Assembly: GCA_017501225.1 (NCBI GenBank)
Contig: JAFVXH010000014.1
Location: forward strand, 1-42,487
From: Clostridia bacterium
GTDB lineage: Bacteria; Bacillota; Clostridia; Oscillospirales; CAG-272
DNA length: 42,487 bases
Reading direction: 5' to 3'
This document shows positions 14,279 through 21,927 of this stretch, one piece after another. Positions within the stretch are counted from its first letter, which is position 1; the number at the start of each line of letters is the position of its first letter. The notes below the pieces were generated by a model, which worked only from the letters and a program-made list of their open reading frames with translations, did not search any database and was not told the DNA's origin. The position numbers and the translations under genes were made by a program.

Positions 14279-15400
14279 TCAGATCTGCTTGAGATAGGAA
14301 CGGCGGCGCTTATGCTGTCTTGCCGAAAAATACTTCCACTGCGAAAGCACCTGCGTATTGGTTTCGAGATTGAGGTTGGTTTCGCATTTGAGATCCGGAT
14401 TTTCCGTCAGCATCGTATACATGCCGTTCAGGATCACCGCGTTGACGCCGGTGTTCTGATATTCGGGGCGTACCGCCACAAGGCCGAGATCGATCGTGGT
14501 GGGATTTTTTACGGTTTTGATGACGCGGAGCAGGGTCGGAAGCGTCAGGCGTCCGCCGCTCTTTTTGAGCGCATCGCCAATACCGGGGAAGCAAAGCCCG
14601 AACGCGACCACACGGTCCCGCTCGTCACAGATAAAATATGCGTATTTTTTGTTGATGATCAGTAGAAATTGCTCCACCAGCTCGTCCTGCATTTCGGGTG
14701 TGATCGGAACGGTGCCGTAAAGCTTGGAGTAGCATTCGTCAAGGCACTCAAAGAAGCTTGCCTTGTATTTGTCGATGTAAGCCCTTTTGGACATTCCATC
14801 CGAGCTTGCCACGTGCAGCTTTTGCATCTGGAGAACGCGCTCGGCGACACGCCCGAGCATCTCGTTCTTCTTTTCGGGAGCACGGAGCTCAAACTCCAGC
14901 CAGTCGATCTCCTTCTCAAGACCCGCCGCCTCGCAAAGCTTTCCGTAATAAGGGTAATTGTACTGCTCCTCAAAGGTGGAGTTTTCCTCAAAGCCCTCGA
15001 CCAGAAGCCCCTCGCGGTCCAGATCGCTGTATCCCAACGGACCGCAAAGCTCACGCATGCCGCGCGAGCGTCCGAAGTCCTCAACCGCAGAGAAGAGCGC
15101 GCCCGAAACCTCCTCGTCGTCAATGGAATCGAAACGGGTAAAGCGCACGCGCTTTGTGTTGTGGATCTCATTGAACTGGTGTTGCACGATGGCTTGGATT
15201 CTGCCCACGGTCTTGCCGTCCCGCTTTGCGAGATAGAACGCCGTATCGGCGATATCGGGCTTTCCGCCCGCCAGGATCATCTTTTTTTCATCGCCGTACA
15301 GCGGGGGCACAAAGCCGTACACGCCGCGGTACAGACGCAGGGGGAATTCGATAAATTCCTTGATATCCCGCTTTGTTTTGACTTCAACGATAGAAACCAT
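14279..15400 (-). CDS. GNAT-fold acyltransferase-like protein (YghO-like)
   Basis: A 373-residue protein of the long GNAT-like family that includes E. coli YghO. The N-terminal half has FIEFPLRLYRGVYGFVPPL and GRIQAI, the middle GPLGYSDLDREGLLVEGFEE and YNYPYY, and the C-terminal half a GNAT acyl-CoA-binding core (DLGLVAVRPEYQNTGVNAVIL) ending in a basic tail HKRRRSYLKQI. The acyl donor and acceptor are unknown; its place in a fatty-acid activation operon next to an ACP gene suggests that a lipid or an ACP-linked acyl group is involved. AAAGGACATT precedes ATG 15400. Confidence 0.8.
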   Translation of the reverse strand: MVSIVEVKTKRDIKEFIEFPLRLYRGVYGFVPPLYGDEKKMILAGGKPDIADTAFYLAKRDGKTVGRIQAIVQHQFNEIHNTKRVRFTRFDSIDDEEVSGALFSAVEDFGRSRGMRELCGPLGYSDLDREGLLVEGFEENSTFEEQYNYPYYGKLCEAAGLEKEIDWLEFELRAPEKKNEMLGRVAERVLQMQKLHVASSDGMSKRAYIDKYKASFFECLDECYSKLYGTVPITPEMQDELVEQFLLIINKKYAYFICDERDRVVAFGLCFPGIGDALKKSGGRLTLPTLLRVIKTVKNPTTIDLGLVAVRPEYQNTGVNAVILNGMYTMLTENPDLKCETNLNLETNTQVLSQWKYFSARQHKRRRSYLKQI

Positions 15401-15430
15401 ATCGGAATGTCCTTTCGGATGTCGGTAAGA

Positions 15431-16327
15431 TTATTCCAGCGGCTCGTCCGCGCGGCGGATGGGGAGATAGCCGTATCCTGCCAGCCAAGGACCGTTGTGC
15501 GCGCCGCTGACGGGGGACATGATCACGCTTTCGTGGTTGGTTTGAATGCCGTATTTCTTCTCGATCTCCTCCAATACACGGATCTGGGAGGGACCGGTGT
15601 ACACGTGCCAGAGCATGTAATCCGCCGGATCGCGGTCGCCGATGGCTTCCTTGAGGATCTCGCAGGTGCGTGCCATTGCCTTCTTGGGCGTGCGGACGCT
15701 TTCCAATGCGACGCACTCACCCTCGCGGTTGAAGTGCACGACGGGGCAGATGCCGAGCAATTGTCCCATGAATGCCTTTCCGCCCTTGAGGCGTCCGTTG
15801 TAGATCAGATAATCCAGCTTTGCGTCAATTCCCATAAAGATCTGACGCTCCATCATCCACGCGACCTCCTTCAGGATCTGCTCGCTGATCATGCCCGCGT
15901 CGACGAATTCCTTTGCCTTGACGGCAAGCATGCCCTCGTTGAAGGTAGTGATCTTGGTGTCTACCACGTGAATTTTGATCTTATCCTGATATTCTCTTGC
16001 GATCAGGGAAAGCGCGTTGTGCGTGCCTCCAAGACCGGAGCTGATGGCGAAGACGATGATCTCGTCGTAGCCCTCCTCGATCGCCCGATCGTAATGCGTG
16101 CGGATCTCTGCGGTCGTGGGAATACTGGTGTAGGGCAGATTGTCCTTGGGATTTTCCAGCTTTTCCAGCTCCGCATAGAATGCAACGGGGTCAAGATCCA
16201 AGCCCTCAAGATATTCCTTTCCGCCGAAATGAACGTGGACGCGGATGATATCGATTCCAAGATTGTGATACCGCTCCGGAGCGTATTCGATGCACCCGGT
16301 CGAGGTGCACATAATTTTGATCTTCAT
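15431..16327 (-). CDS. DegV family fatty-acid-binding protein (FakB-like)
   Basis: A 298-residue DegV-fold protein. It keeps the ligand motifs TSIPTTAEI (family TSxPS/T) and ISSGLGGTHNAL, which in FakB hold the fatty-acid carboxylate. FakB proteins deliver a bound fatty acid to the kinase FakA for conversion to acyl phosphate. Its operon place beside fakA and plsX strongly supports this. AAAGGAG lies 9 nt upstream of ATG 16327. The C-terminus is close to usual length. Chain specificity cannot be read from the sequence. Confidence 0.9.
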   Translation of the reverse strand: MKIKIMCTSTGCIEYAPERYHNLGIDIIRVHVHFGGKEYLEGLDLDPVAFYAELEKLENPKDNLPYTSIPTTAEIRTHYDRAIEEGYDEIIVFAISSGLGGTHNALSLIAREYQDKIKIHVVDTKITTFNEGMLAVKAKEFVDAGMISEQILKEVAWMMERQIFMGIDAKLDYLIYNGRLKGGKAFMGQLLGICPVVHFNREGECVALESVRTPKKAMARTCEILKEAIGDRDPADYMLWHVYTGPSQIRVLEEIEKKYGIQTNHESVIMSPVSGAHNGPWLAGYGYLPIRRADEPLE

Positions 16328-16384
16328 AACAATTCACTCCTTTGACTGACTGTGTCGCTTTGCTTTATTTAAAATCATGGATTG

Positions 16385-17344
16385 TCACGCTTTGTTTTTG
16401 GCAAGGTTCAGGACCATGCCAAGGGCGGTTACGATGGCGGATTCGTCTGCGGCACCGTGCGCCTTGACGATGGGCTTCTTGGCACCTAAGATGATGCCGC
16501 CGCCTAAGGTATCCACGCCGTATGCTCGCATCAATTCACCCACTAAGGGGAGATATTCCTGCTTGCCTTGCGTTTTTGCGATCTTGACGATGTCGGTCAG
16601 GATTCGCTTCATAGTGCCCTCTGTAACCTTGAGCACCTGATTTCCCGCAAAGCCGTCGCAGACCAGGACGTCGCAGACGCCGGAGAGGGCATTGTTCCCC
16701 TCGACGTTGCCGATAAAGTTGATATCGGTTGCCTCCTTGAGAAGCGCGTGCGTTTCCTTGGTCAGCGCATTGCCCTTGGTTTCCTCCGCTCCGTTGGAGA
16801 GCAGTCCAACCTTTGGACGCTCGATGCAGTACATGTCTTTTACAAATTCCGTACCGAGTCTTGCAAAATGCAACAGCGTCGAAGCGGTGCAATCGACGGT
16901 GGCACCCGCGTCCACAAGGCACACGTAGCCGCCCGCCTCCGCGGGGAAGGTCACGGCAAGTGCCGGACGCACGCGATCCGGACGGGAAAGATAGCGCAGG
17001 GATCCTGCGATCAAAGCTCCCGTGCTTCCCGCGTTGACAACACCCACGATATCCTCGCGCGCGGAGGCTGCACTGAGTGCCAGAACCAGCGAGGAATCTT
17101 TCTTTTCAAACAGGGCGGTTGCGGGGGAGTCGTAGTTGGTGATGACCTGCGACGCAGGCAGAATCTCGATGCGATCCTCGGGGATGGAAAGCGCACGGAC
17201 GCCCTGCTCGACGGTCGCCTGCTCTCCCACCAACAAAAGCTTTAAGTCTGCGTGCTTTTCAAGGGCTGCTTTTGCACCTCCGAGAACGGTCATGGGTCCC
17301 TTGTCGCTTCCCATGACGTCGAGTGCAACGGTATATGTTTTCAT
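16385..17344 (-). CDS. plsX: Phosphate acyltransferase PlsX
   Basis: A 319-residue soluble or membrane-associated enzyme that interconverts acyl-ACP and acyl phosphate; acyl phosphate is then used by PlsY to acylate glycerol-3-phosphate. Family marks are ALDVMGSDKGP at the N-terminus, GVVNAGSTGALIAGSL, LLSNGAEETKGN, GNVEGNN and DVLVCDGFAGNQVLK. Length is normal. AAAGGA precedes ATG 17344, which is 14 bp after the fakA stop. With FakA/FakB it can accept exogenous fatty acids as acyl phosphate and also charge the ACP encoded downstream. Confidence 0.96.
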   Translation of the reverse strand: MKTYTVALDVMGSDKGPMTVLGGAKAALEKHADLKLLLVGEQATVEQGVRALSIPEDRIEILPASQVITNYDSPATALFEKKDSSLVLALSAASAREDIVGVVNAGSTGALIAGSLRYLSRPDRVRPALAVTFPAEAGGYVCLVDAGATVDCTASTLLHFARLGTEFVKDMYCIERPKVGLLSNGAEETKGNALTKETHALLKEATDINFIGNVEGNNALSGVCDVLVCDGFAGNQVLKVTEGTMKRILTDIVKIAKTQGKQEYLPLVGELMRAYGVDTLGGGIILGAKKPIVKAHGAADESAIVTALGMVLNLAKNKA

Positions 17345-17358
17345 GATACTGTCCTTTC

Positions 17359-19005
17359 TTACTCAATGGCGATCAGGTAATCGTAAAGCTCCTGACCTCC
17401 TACGTGAACGATGATCTCGTGCGCGGGATATTCCTCCTCCAGACGCTCGGTGATCGCGACTCTCGCCGCATCGTCAACGTCGGCTCCCATGAACAGGGTG
17501 ATGATTTCGTATTCGTCCATGTCGGCAGAGGCGAGCATTTGCAGAAGCACCTCGTCGCGGTCAGCTCCCACTGCGGCGATCTCACCGCCCGCGATGGCGA
17601 TGTAATCCCCCTTGGTGACGACCTTGCCGCCAATGGTGACGTTGCGTACGGCACGCGTGATCTCCGCGCCGAGAACGCCCTTTGCGGCTCTCGTAGCACC
17701 CGCGACCAGGGATTTGACGTCCGAAACACCGGGGGTGATGACCGAGAGGGCACCGTAGCCCTCCATCAGGGAGTAGGTGGGAACGATGTGAATTTCGCTA
17801 TCCTTGTAAAGCTCGGCAGCCTGCTCTGCGGCAAGCATGACGTTTTTGTTGTTGGGTAGTACGATGATCGCGTCGGCATTGACCTGCTCGAACGCGTGGA
17901 TGAATTCCTCGGTTGAGGGGTTGTCGGTCTGTCCGCCCGAAACGATGGCGTCAGCCCCCATGCTTCCAAAGAGTGCGCAGATCCCGTCCCCCGTAGCGAC
18001 TGCGACGGTGGCGAATTTCTTGCGCTTGTTGCTCTTTTTTACCTTTTCGGGCTCGGAGTGACCGAGCTCCATGTTTTCGATCTTGACGGTTAAAAATTCA
18101 CCGTAGGCCTGCGCCTCCTCCAGGACCTTGCCCGGAGTCATCGTATGGACGTGCAGCTTGACGATATCTCCCTCGCGGTATGCCACGATGCTCTCGCCGC
18201 CAAGATCTTTCATGGATTGCACGAAATGATCGGTGGAGAAGTCCTCGGGAACGCATTTTGCGGTAGCCAGGCGCAAAAGCAGCTCTGTGCAGTAGCCGTA
18301 TACCAGTTTGCTGTCACGCGTGAAGCGATTCAGGTCAAGGGCGGACTGCGCGGTGGCTTCGGTGAAGGTGTAAAGATCGGCGTTGTACTTTCCCGTCAGC
18401 ACGGAGTACATGCCGATGGCGATGCAGAGATATCCTGCGGCGCCCGAGTCCACAACGTCTGCCTCGGCAAGCACGGGGAGGAGCTCCTTGGTGCGCGCAA
18501 GGGATCTTTTTGCCTCCTCAATATGAAGCTGATAAAAATCCTCAATGGAGGACGCCTGCGTGATATGCTTTGCGGCGTATTCGGCGCTCTCACGGAAGAC
18601 CGTCAGAATGGTTCCCTCCGTCGGGTTGGAAACCGCGGCGTAGGATTTGGAAATGCCACTTTTGTATGCTTCGGACAGCTCCTGTGCCGTAACGGTATCG
18701 AGCTTGGAGAGTCCATCCTTAATTCCCGAAAAGATCTGGGAAAGGATCACGCCCGAGTTTCCGCGCGCGCCCAGCAAAAGGCCGTCGGCAAACTTTTCCA
18801 TGACCGCCGCGACCGAATCGGTGCTTTCGGGCAGGATGTGTGTAATGCCGCCCTCCAGGGTTTTTGTCATGTTGGTTCCGGTATCTCCGTCCGGTACGGG
18901 GAAGACGTTGAGGTCGTTGATCTGCGCGGAGTTCGTTTTGATGAACTCGGTTCCGCCGATCAGCATACTTTTCAGTGCTTTTCCGTCAAGAATGGTTGTA
19001 CTCAT
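17359..19005 (-). CDS. fakA: Fatty acid kinase FakA (DAK2/YloV family)
   Basis: A 548-residue kinase. The N-terminal DhaL/DAK2 domain carries NVFPVPDGDTGTNM (Mg-ATP ligands, about 33-46) and GARGNSGVILSQIF; the middle domain spans about 210-320; the C-terminal DegV-like domain contains VVTKGDYIAIAGGEIAAVG and ends in HVGGQELYDYLIAIE. FakA phosphorylates FakB-bound fatty acids. The open frame extends upstream, but ATG 19005 is chosen because AGAGGAAT lies upstream and MSTTILDGKALKSML aligns with the family start. It is the first gene of the six-gene operon. Confidence 0.95.
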   Translation of the reverse strand: MSTTILDGKALKSMLIGGTEFIKTNSAQINDLNVFPVPDGDTGTNMTKTLEGGITHILPESTDSVAAVMEKFADGLLLGARGNSGVILSQIFSGIKDGLSKLDTVTAQELSEAYKSGISKSYAAVSNPTEGTILTVFRESAEYAAKHITQASSIEDFYQLHIEEAKRSLARTKELLPVLAEADVVDSGAAGYLCIAIGMYSVLTGKYNADLYTFTEATAQSALDLNRFTRDSKLVYGYCTELLLRLATAKCVPEDFSTDHFVQSMKDLGGESIVAYREGDIVKLHVHTMTPGKVLEEAQAYGEFLTVKIENMELGHSEPEKVKKSNKRKKFATVAVATGDGICALFGSMGADAIVSGGQTDNPSTEEFIHAFEQVNADAIIVLPNNKNVMLAAEQAAELYKDSEIHIVPTYSLMEGYGALSVITPGVSDVKSLVAGATRAAKGVLGAEITRAVRNVTIGGKVVTKGDYIAIAGGEIAAVGADRDEVLLQMLASADMDEYEIITLFMGADVDDAARVAITERLEEEYPAHEIIVHVGGQELYDYLIAIE

Positions 19006-19082
19006 TACAATATTCCTCTTGCAGTTGTCAATAGTTGTCCTTTTGCCTTGGATTGTGACACGAAAGGACACAATACGATATT

Positions 19083-19111
19083 ATTATACAATCTTCTTAA
19101 ATATTTGTCAA
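19083..19111 (-). promoter_or_regulatory. Promoter of the fakA operon
   Basis: On the minus strand TTGACA (19106-19111), 17-bp spacer, TATAAT (19083-19088), 78 bp upstream of the fakA start. No clear FapR-type operator was recognised. Confidence 0.9.
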
Positions 19112-19167
19112 GGCTTTGGGCGGTTTTCGCCCTTGGTCACAGTGTAGAAAAAATTCTCCGTTTTGCA

Positions 19168-19199
19168 CAAAAAAAGAGCCGCACCGAGCGGTGCGGCTC
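19168..19199 (-). terminator. Terminator of glnA
   Basis: On the minus strand GAGCCGCACC / GGTGCGGCTC form a 10-bp stem ending in seven T, just after the glnA stop. Confidence 0.9.
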
Positions 19200-19208
19200 C
19201 CATGGAAA

Positions 19209-20633
19209 TCAAAGGTTGTAATAACGGTCGAACTCTGCGGGGTGGGGGATCTTTGCAAGCTCGCGGCATTCCTCGCGCTTGGTTTTGATGAAGCTTGTCA
19301 GAAGCTCCTCGGGGAACACGCCGCCGACGGTCAGATATCCGTGATCTGCCTCGAGTGCGTCGAGTGCCTCGTCAAGGGAGGTGGGAAGGTGACGGAGCTT
19401 TGCTTTTTCCTCGTCGCTCAGGTGATAGAGGTTGACGTCGTAGGGACCCCATCCGTTTTCATGCGGGTCGATCTTGTTCTTGATGCCGTCAAGGCCTGCC
19501 ATCAGGATTGCGGCATAGCAGAAATACGGATTGCAGGTTGCGTCGGGATTGCGCAGCTCAAAGCGACGCTTGGTGGGTGCCTTTGCGTATGCGGGGATAC
19601 GGATGACCGCGCTGCGGTTGGAGGTCGCGTATCCGACGGTAACGGGTGCCTCGAAGCCGGGCACCAAGCGCTTGAAGGAGTTGGTGCTGGGGTTGGTGAT
19701 GGCGCAAAGGGAGGCGATGTGCTTGAGCAGTCCGCCCATGAAGTAGTGCGCCTCGCGGCTCAGATTTGCATAGCCGTTGTCATCCGAGAAAACGGGCTGA
19801 CCGTCCTTGAGCAGGAGCATATGCACGTGCATGCCGCTACCCGCCTCACCGTAGATGGGCTTGGGCATAAAGGTTGCGGTCTTGCCGTGCTTGATGGCGG
19901 TGTTGTGGATGATATATTTGATCATCATCGTAGCGTCTGCCATCTTGGACATCGGACCGAGCTGAGGCTCGATCTCAAACTGACCGGAGGCCGCGACCTC
20001 GGGGTGATGGTAGTTGATCTCGATGCCGGCATCCTTCATGTGCAGGCACATCTCACTGCGGCACTCGTATCCTTGGTCAAAGGGCTTTGCGATATGATAT
20101 GCCTTCTGCTTGGGAACGACGACACCCCGTCCCTCAACGGCACTGTTCCAATAGGACTGTCTGGTATCCATCGAAACGCCGATGCTGTTGGGAGCGACCT
20201 CCCAGCCCACCTGATCAAAGAGGTAGAATTCAAATTCGGGAAGGATCATCATGGTGTCGGCAATGCCGAGATCCTTCATATACTGCTCAGCTGCCAGAAC
20301 GATGTTGCGGGGATACTGAGGCAAGGGGCGGTTTTCGGGGCTTGCGATGATCATGGCGTTTCCGGTCATGGAGAGCGTTTTGATCTCGCAGAACGGGTCG
20401 ATCACGGCGGTGTCGGGATCGGGAATGAACACCATGTCGCTCTTTTCGACGACGGCGTATCCGTAGTTGGAGGCATCAAAGCCGATGCCGCTCTTCATGG
20501 TGTCCTCCGAGAAGTTCTCGGCGGGGATGGTGACGTGGCGGAACTGACCGTTGATGTCCACCATTTTGAAATCCACCATCTTGATGTCCTGCTCCTTGAT
20601 GATGTTTAAAACGTCCTGAATGCTTTTTGACAT
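19209..20633 (-). CDS. glnA: Glutamine synthetase type I
   Basis: A 474-residue type I glutamine synthetase, which makes glutamine from glutamate, ammonia and ATP as a cytoplasmic dodecamer. Visible motifs are DGS-like GIGFDASNYG, PEFEFYLFD (metal-binding Glu), GSGMHVHMLL, the NPSTNSFKRLVPGFEAP glutamate site, NRSAVIRIP and RRFELRNPDATCNPY. The C-terminal NLYHLSDEEK aligns with the NLYDLP segment that bears the adenylylated Tyr of E. coli GS, and the length is that of the GSI-beta class. Single gene with its own promoter and terminator; no GlnR-type operator was recognised. Confidence 0.97.
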   Translation of the reverse strand: MSKSIQDVLNIIKEQDIKMVDFKMVDINGQFRHVTIPAENFSEDTMKSGIGFDASNYGYAVVEKSDMVFIPDPDTAVIDPFCEIKTLSMTGNAMIIASPENRPLPQYPRNIVLAAEQYMKDLGIADTMMILPEFEFYLFDQVGWEVAPNSIGVSMDTRQSYWNSAVEGRGVVVPKQKAYHIAKPFDQGYECRSEMCLHMKDAGIEINYHHPEVAASGQFEIEPQLGPMSKMADATMMIKYIIHNTAIKHGKTATFMPKPIYGEAGSGMHVHMLLLKDGQPVFSDDNGYANLSREAHYFMGGLLKHIASLCAITNPSTNSFKRLVPGFEAPVTVGYATSNRSAVIRIPAYAKAPTKRRFELRNPDATCNPYFCYAAILMAGLDGIKNKIDPHENGWGPYDVNLYHLSDEEKAKLRHLPTSLDEALDALEADHGYLTVGGVFPEELLTSFIKTKREECRELAKIPHPAEFDRYYNL

Positions 20634-20669
20634 AAAACCACTCCTTGTTCGTTATAATTTGATACCCCC

Positions 20670-20698
20670 ATTATAACAAATTTTACCATACCCGTCAA
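20670..20698 (-). promoter_or_regulatory. Promoter of glnA
   Basis: On the minus strand TTGACG (20693-20698), 17-bp spacer, TATAAT (20670-20675), 37 bp from the start codon. Confidence 0.9.
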
Positions 20699-20758
20699 TA
20701 GAATTTCTGTATTTTTTGCGCTCGGATCTGCAAAAATATACAATTTGCTTTTTGCATC

Positions 20759-20787
20759 TTGACATTGCTGCCTTGCCGTAGTATAAT
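20759..20787 (+). promoter_or_regulatory. Promoter of a candidate small RNA
   Basis: TTGACA (20759-20764), 17-bp spacer, TATAAT (20782-20787), followed within 100 bp by an intrinsic terminator and no credible gene. Confidence 0.8.
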
Positions 20788-20793
20788 GAAAAT

Positions 20794-20878
20794 AGAGGGT
20801 GGTCGGGTTAAGTCTTCGTTCTGCCCTTGGTTTTGGGGTGTGGGTAGCGTTTCCGTTGAGGGAGTGCTACCCCTTTTT
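20794..20878 (+). ncRNA. Candidate structured small RNA (about 85 nt)
   Basis: From the predicted start the transcript can form a stem AGGGTGG (20796-20802) with CTGCCCT (20821-20827, two G-U pairs), then a G/T-rich single strand, then the terminator stem GGGTAGC (20842-20848) with GCTACCC (20866-20872) followed by CTTTTT. A reading frame spans the region but has no ribosome binding site and poor composition. It could be an sRNA or an early-terminated leader. I do not recognise a known family. Confidence 0.45.
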
Positions 20879-20968
20879 ATTTGCTCCTTGACGAAGATGC
20901 TTTTTGCAGCTTTTTTGTCCGTTTTTGTTCTGCTTTTTGCAAATTTCGAAAATTGCGTTGTTTTTCTG

Positions 20969-20997
20969 TTGACATTTTGCGGAATCTGGGATATAAT
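20969..20997 (+). promoter_or_regulatory. Promoter of the first small membrane-protein gene
   Basis: TTGACA (20969-20974), 17-bp spacer, TATAAT (20992-20997), 30 bp before the start codon. Confidence 0.85.
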
Positions 20998-21026
20998 GAA
21001 ACTACCAAAGTAAAAGGAGAAGCAGT

Positions 21027-21269
21027 ATGGACATTTTGAAGAAGGTTTTCCCGATTTCTTACCGCTGGTCGGAGAGCATCGGGGAATTGATCATCGGCAT
21101 TCTGATGTACGTAGTTTTGAGTGCTATCGTTGGCGGCTTGGTTGCGGTGGCCGGTTTTATTCCGATCATCGGACTGATCATCTCGTTTGTGGTAGGACCC
21201 CTGGTCGGTATTTACTGCCTGGCGGGAATCGTCATCGAGCTGCTCGTGTTCCTGAACGTATTGAATTGA
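21027..21269 (+). CDS. Small hydrophobic membrane protein, copy 1
   Basis: An 80-residue protein of unknown function. The N-terminus MDILKKVFPISYRW is followed by two membrane helices (about 20-45 and 48-75) with a Gly/Val/Ile-rich core and the ending YCLAGIVIELLVFLNVLN. AAAAGGAG lies upstream of ATG 21027. Copy 2, 170 bp downstream, shares both the N-terminal word and the C-terminal word, so the pair arose by tandem duplication. The small size and amphipathic start would also fit a membrane-active peptide, but nothing proves this. Confidence 0.75.
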   Translation: MDILKKVFPISYRWSESIGELIIGILMYVVLSAIVGGLVAVAGFIPIIGLIISFVVGPLVGIYCLAGIVIELLVFLNVLN

Positions 21270-21280
21270 TCCTATCTAAG

Positions 21281-21318
21281 AGAGCCGGGCGACCTTCTGG
21301 GGGTTGTCCCGACTCTTT
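21281..21318 (+). terminator. Terminator after copy 1
   Basis: AGAGCCGGGCGAC pairs imperfectly with GTCCCGACTCT and is followed by TTTT. Confidence 0.6.
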
Positions 21319-21341
21319 TGCCGGAAGATGATTACATCGGT

Positions 21342-21380
21342 ATTTTTTTTGCGTTCGGAGCTGCAAAAATATCCAATTTT
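21342..21380 (+). repeat. Duplicated upstream segment before copy 2
   Basis: This stretch (TTTGCGTTCGGAGCTGCAAA, then AATATCCAATTTT) closely matches about 20710-20747 upstream of the small-RNA promoter (GCGCTCGGATCTGCAAAAAT). The following -35/-10 equivalent (TTGGAA..CATAAT) is weaker than in the first unit. Confidence 0.7.
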
Positions 21381-21440
21381 TTATTGGAAGGCCCCGGGGT
21401 GCGGACATAATGAAGCTGCCAAATCAAAAGGAGAGGTGAC

Positions 21441-21770
21441 ATGGATATTTTGAAGAAAATTTTCCCGATTTCCTACCGCTGGGGAGAGGACTCCAAAGCG
21501 GTGATTCTGGGAGCTACGATTTATTCTTTGATCGGAATCTTCGGAATTGGAATGATTGCTCCCGCAATCGGATTCATAATCGCGGCAGGAGGAATTACTC
21601 CTGCATTCGAATGCATCTTAGCGGCGGGCGGAAGTGATATGGCGGCGGAGATGATGGTTTTTGGTATTTTTTCCTTTTTCATCGGGGCTTGCGGTCTGCT
21701 CGTCAGTCTTTACTGTCTTGCGGGAATCGTAATTCAGCTTTTGGTGTTCTTCAACGTACTAAGTGAGTGA
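21441..21770 (+). CDS. Small hydrophobic membrane protein, copy 2
   Basis: A 109-residue paralogue of the preceding gene. It starts MDILKKIFPISYRWGED and ends YCLAGIVIQLLVFFNVLSE, but has a longer, Ala/Gly/Ile-rich middle with about three hydrophobic segments and an insertion around FECILAAGGSDMAAEM. AAGGAGAGG lies upstream of ATG 21441. The promoter copied with it appears degraded, so expression may depend on read-through past the imperfect terminator at 21281. Function unknown. Confidence 0.75.
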   Translation: MDILKKIFPISYRWGEDSKAVILGATIYSLIGIFGIGMIAPAIGFIIAAGGITPAFECILAAGGSDMAAEMMVFGIFSFFIGACGLLVSLYCLAGIVIQLLVFFNVLSE

Positions 21771-21784
21771 TTCGGTACAAAATG

Positions 21785-21823
21785 ACGTGGCAGCCTCTTG
21801 GAGGCTGCCACGTTTCTTTTTTT
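21785..21823 (+). terminator. Terminator after copy 2
   Basis: ACGTGGCAGCCTC / GAGGCTGCCACGT is a perfect 13-bp stem with a TTG loop, followed by TTCTTTTTTT. Confidence 0.95.
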
Positions 21824-21862
21824 ACAAGATTATATTTATTAGGAATATTTTCGGTAATGGAC

Positions 21863-21891
21863 TTGACATTCCTTTGGTGCTGTGATAGAAT
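21863..21891 (+). promoter_or_regulatory. Promoter of the CE7 esterase gene
   Basis: TTGACA (21863-21868), 17-bp spacer, TAGAAT (21886-21891). Confidence 0.85.
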
Positions 21892-21927
21892 ACGGATATC
21901 ATCAATATAAAATGGGGGAGTATGGCG

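Noticed and set aside
14669..16345. 558-codon plus-strand frame opposite the GNAT-like and degV genes
   Set aside because: It spans two real genes and their gap, has no family motif, and results from GC-biased third positions on the opposite strand.
20759..21013. 84-codon plus-strand frame MTLLPCRSIMK...
   Set aside because: It starts inside a promoter -35 box, has no ribosome binding site, runs through a terminator and ends over the next promoter.
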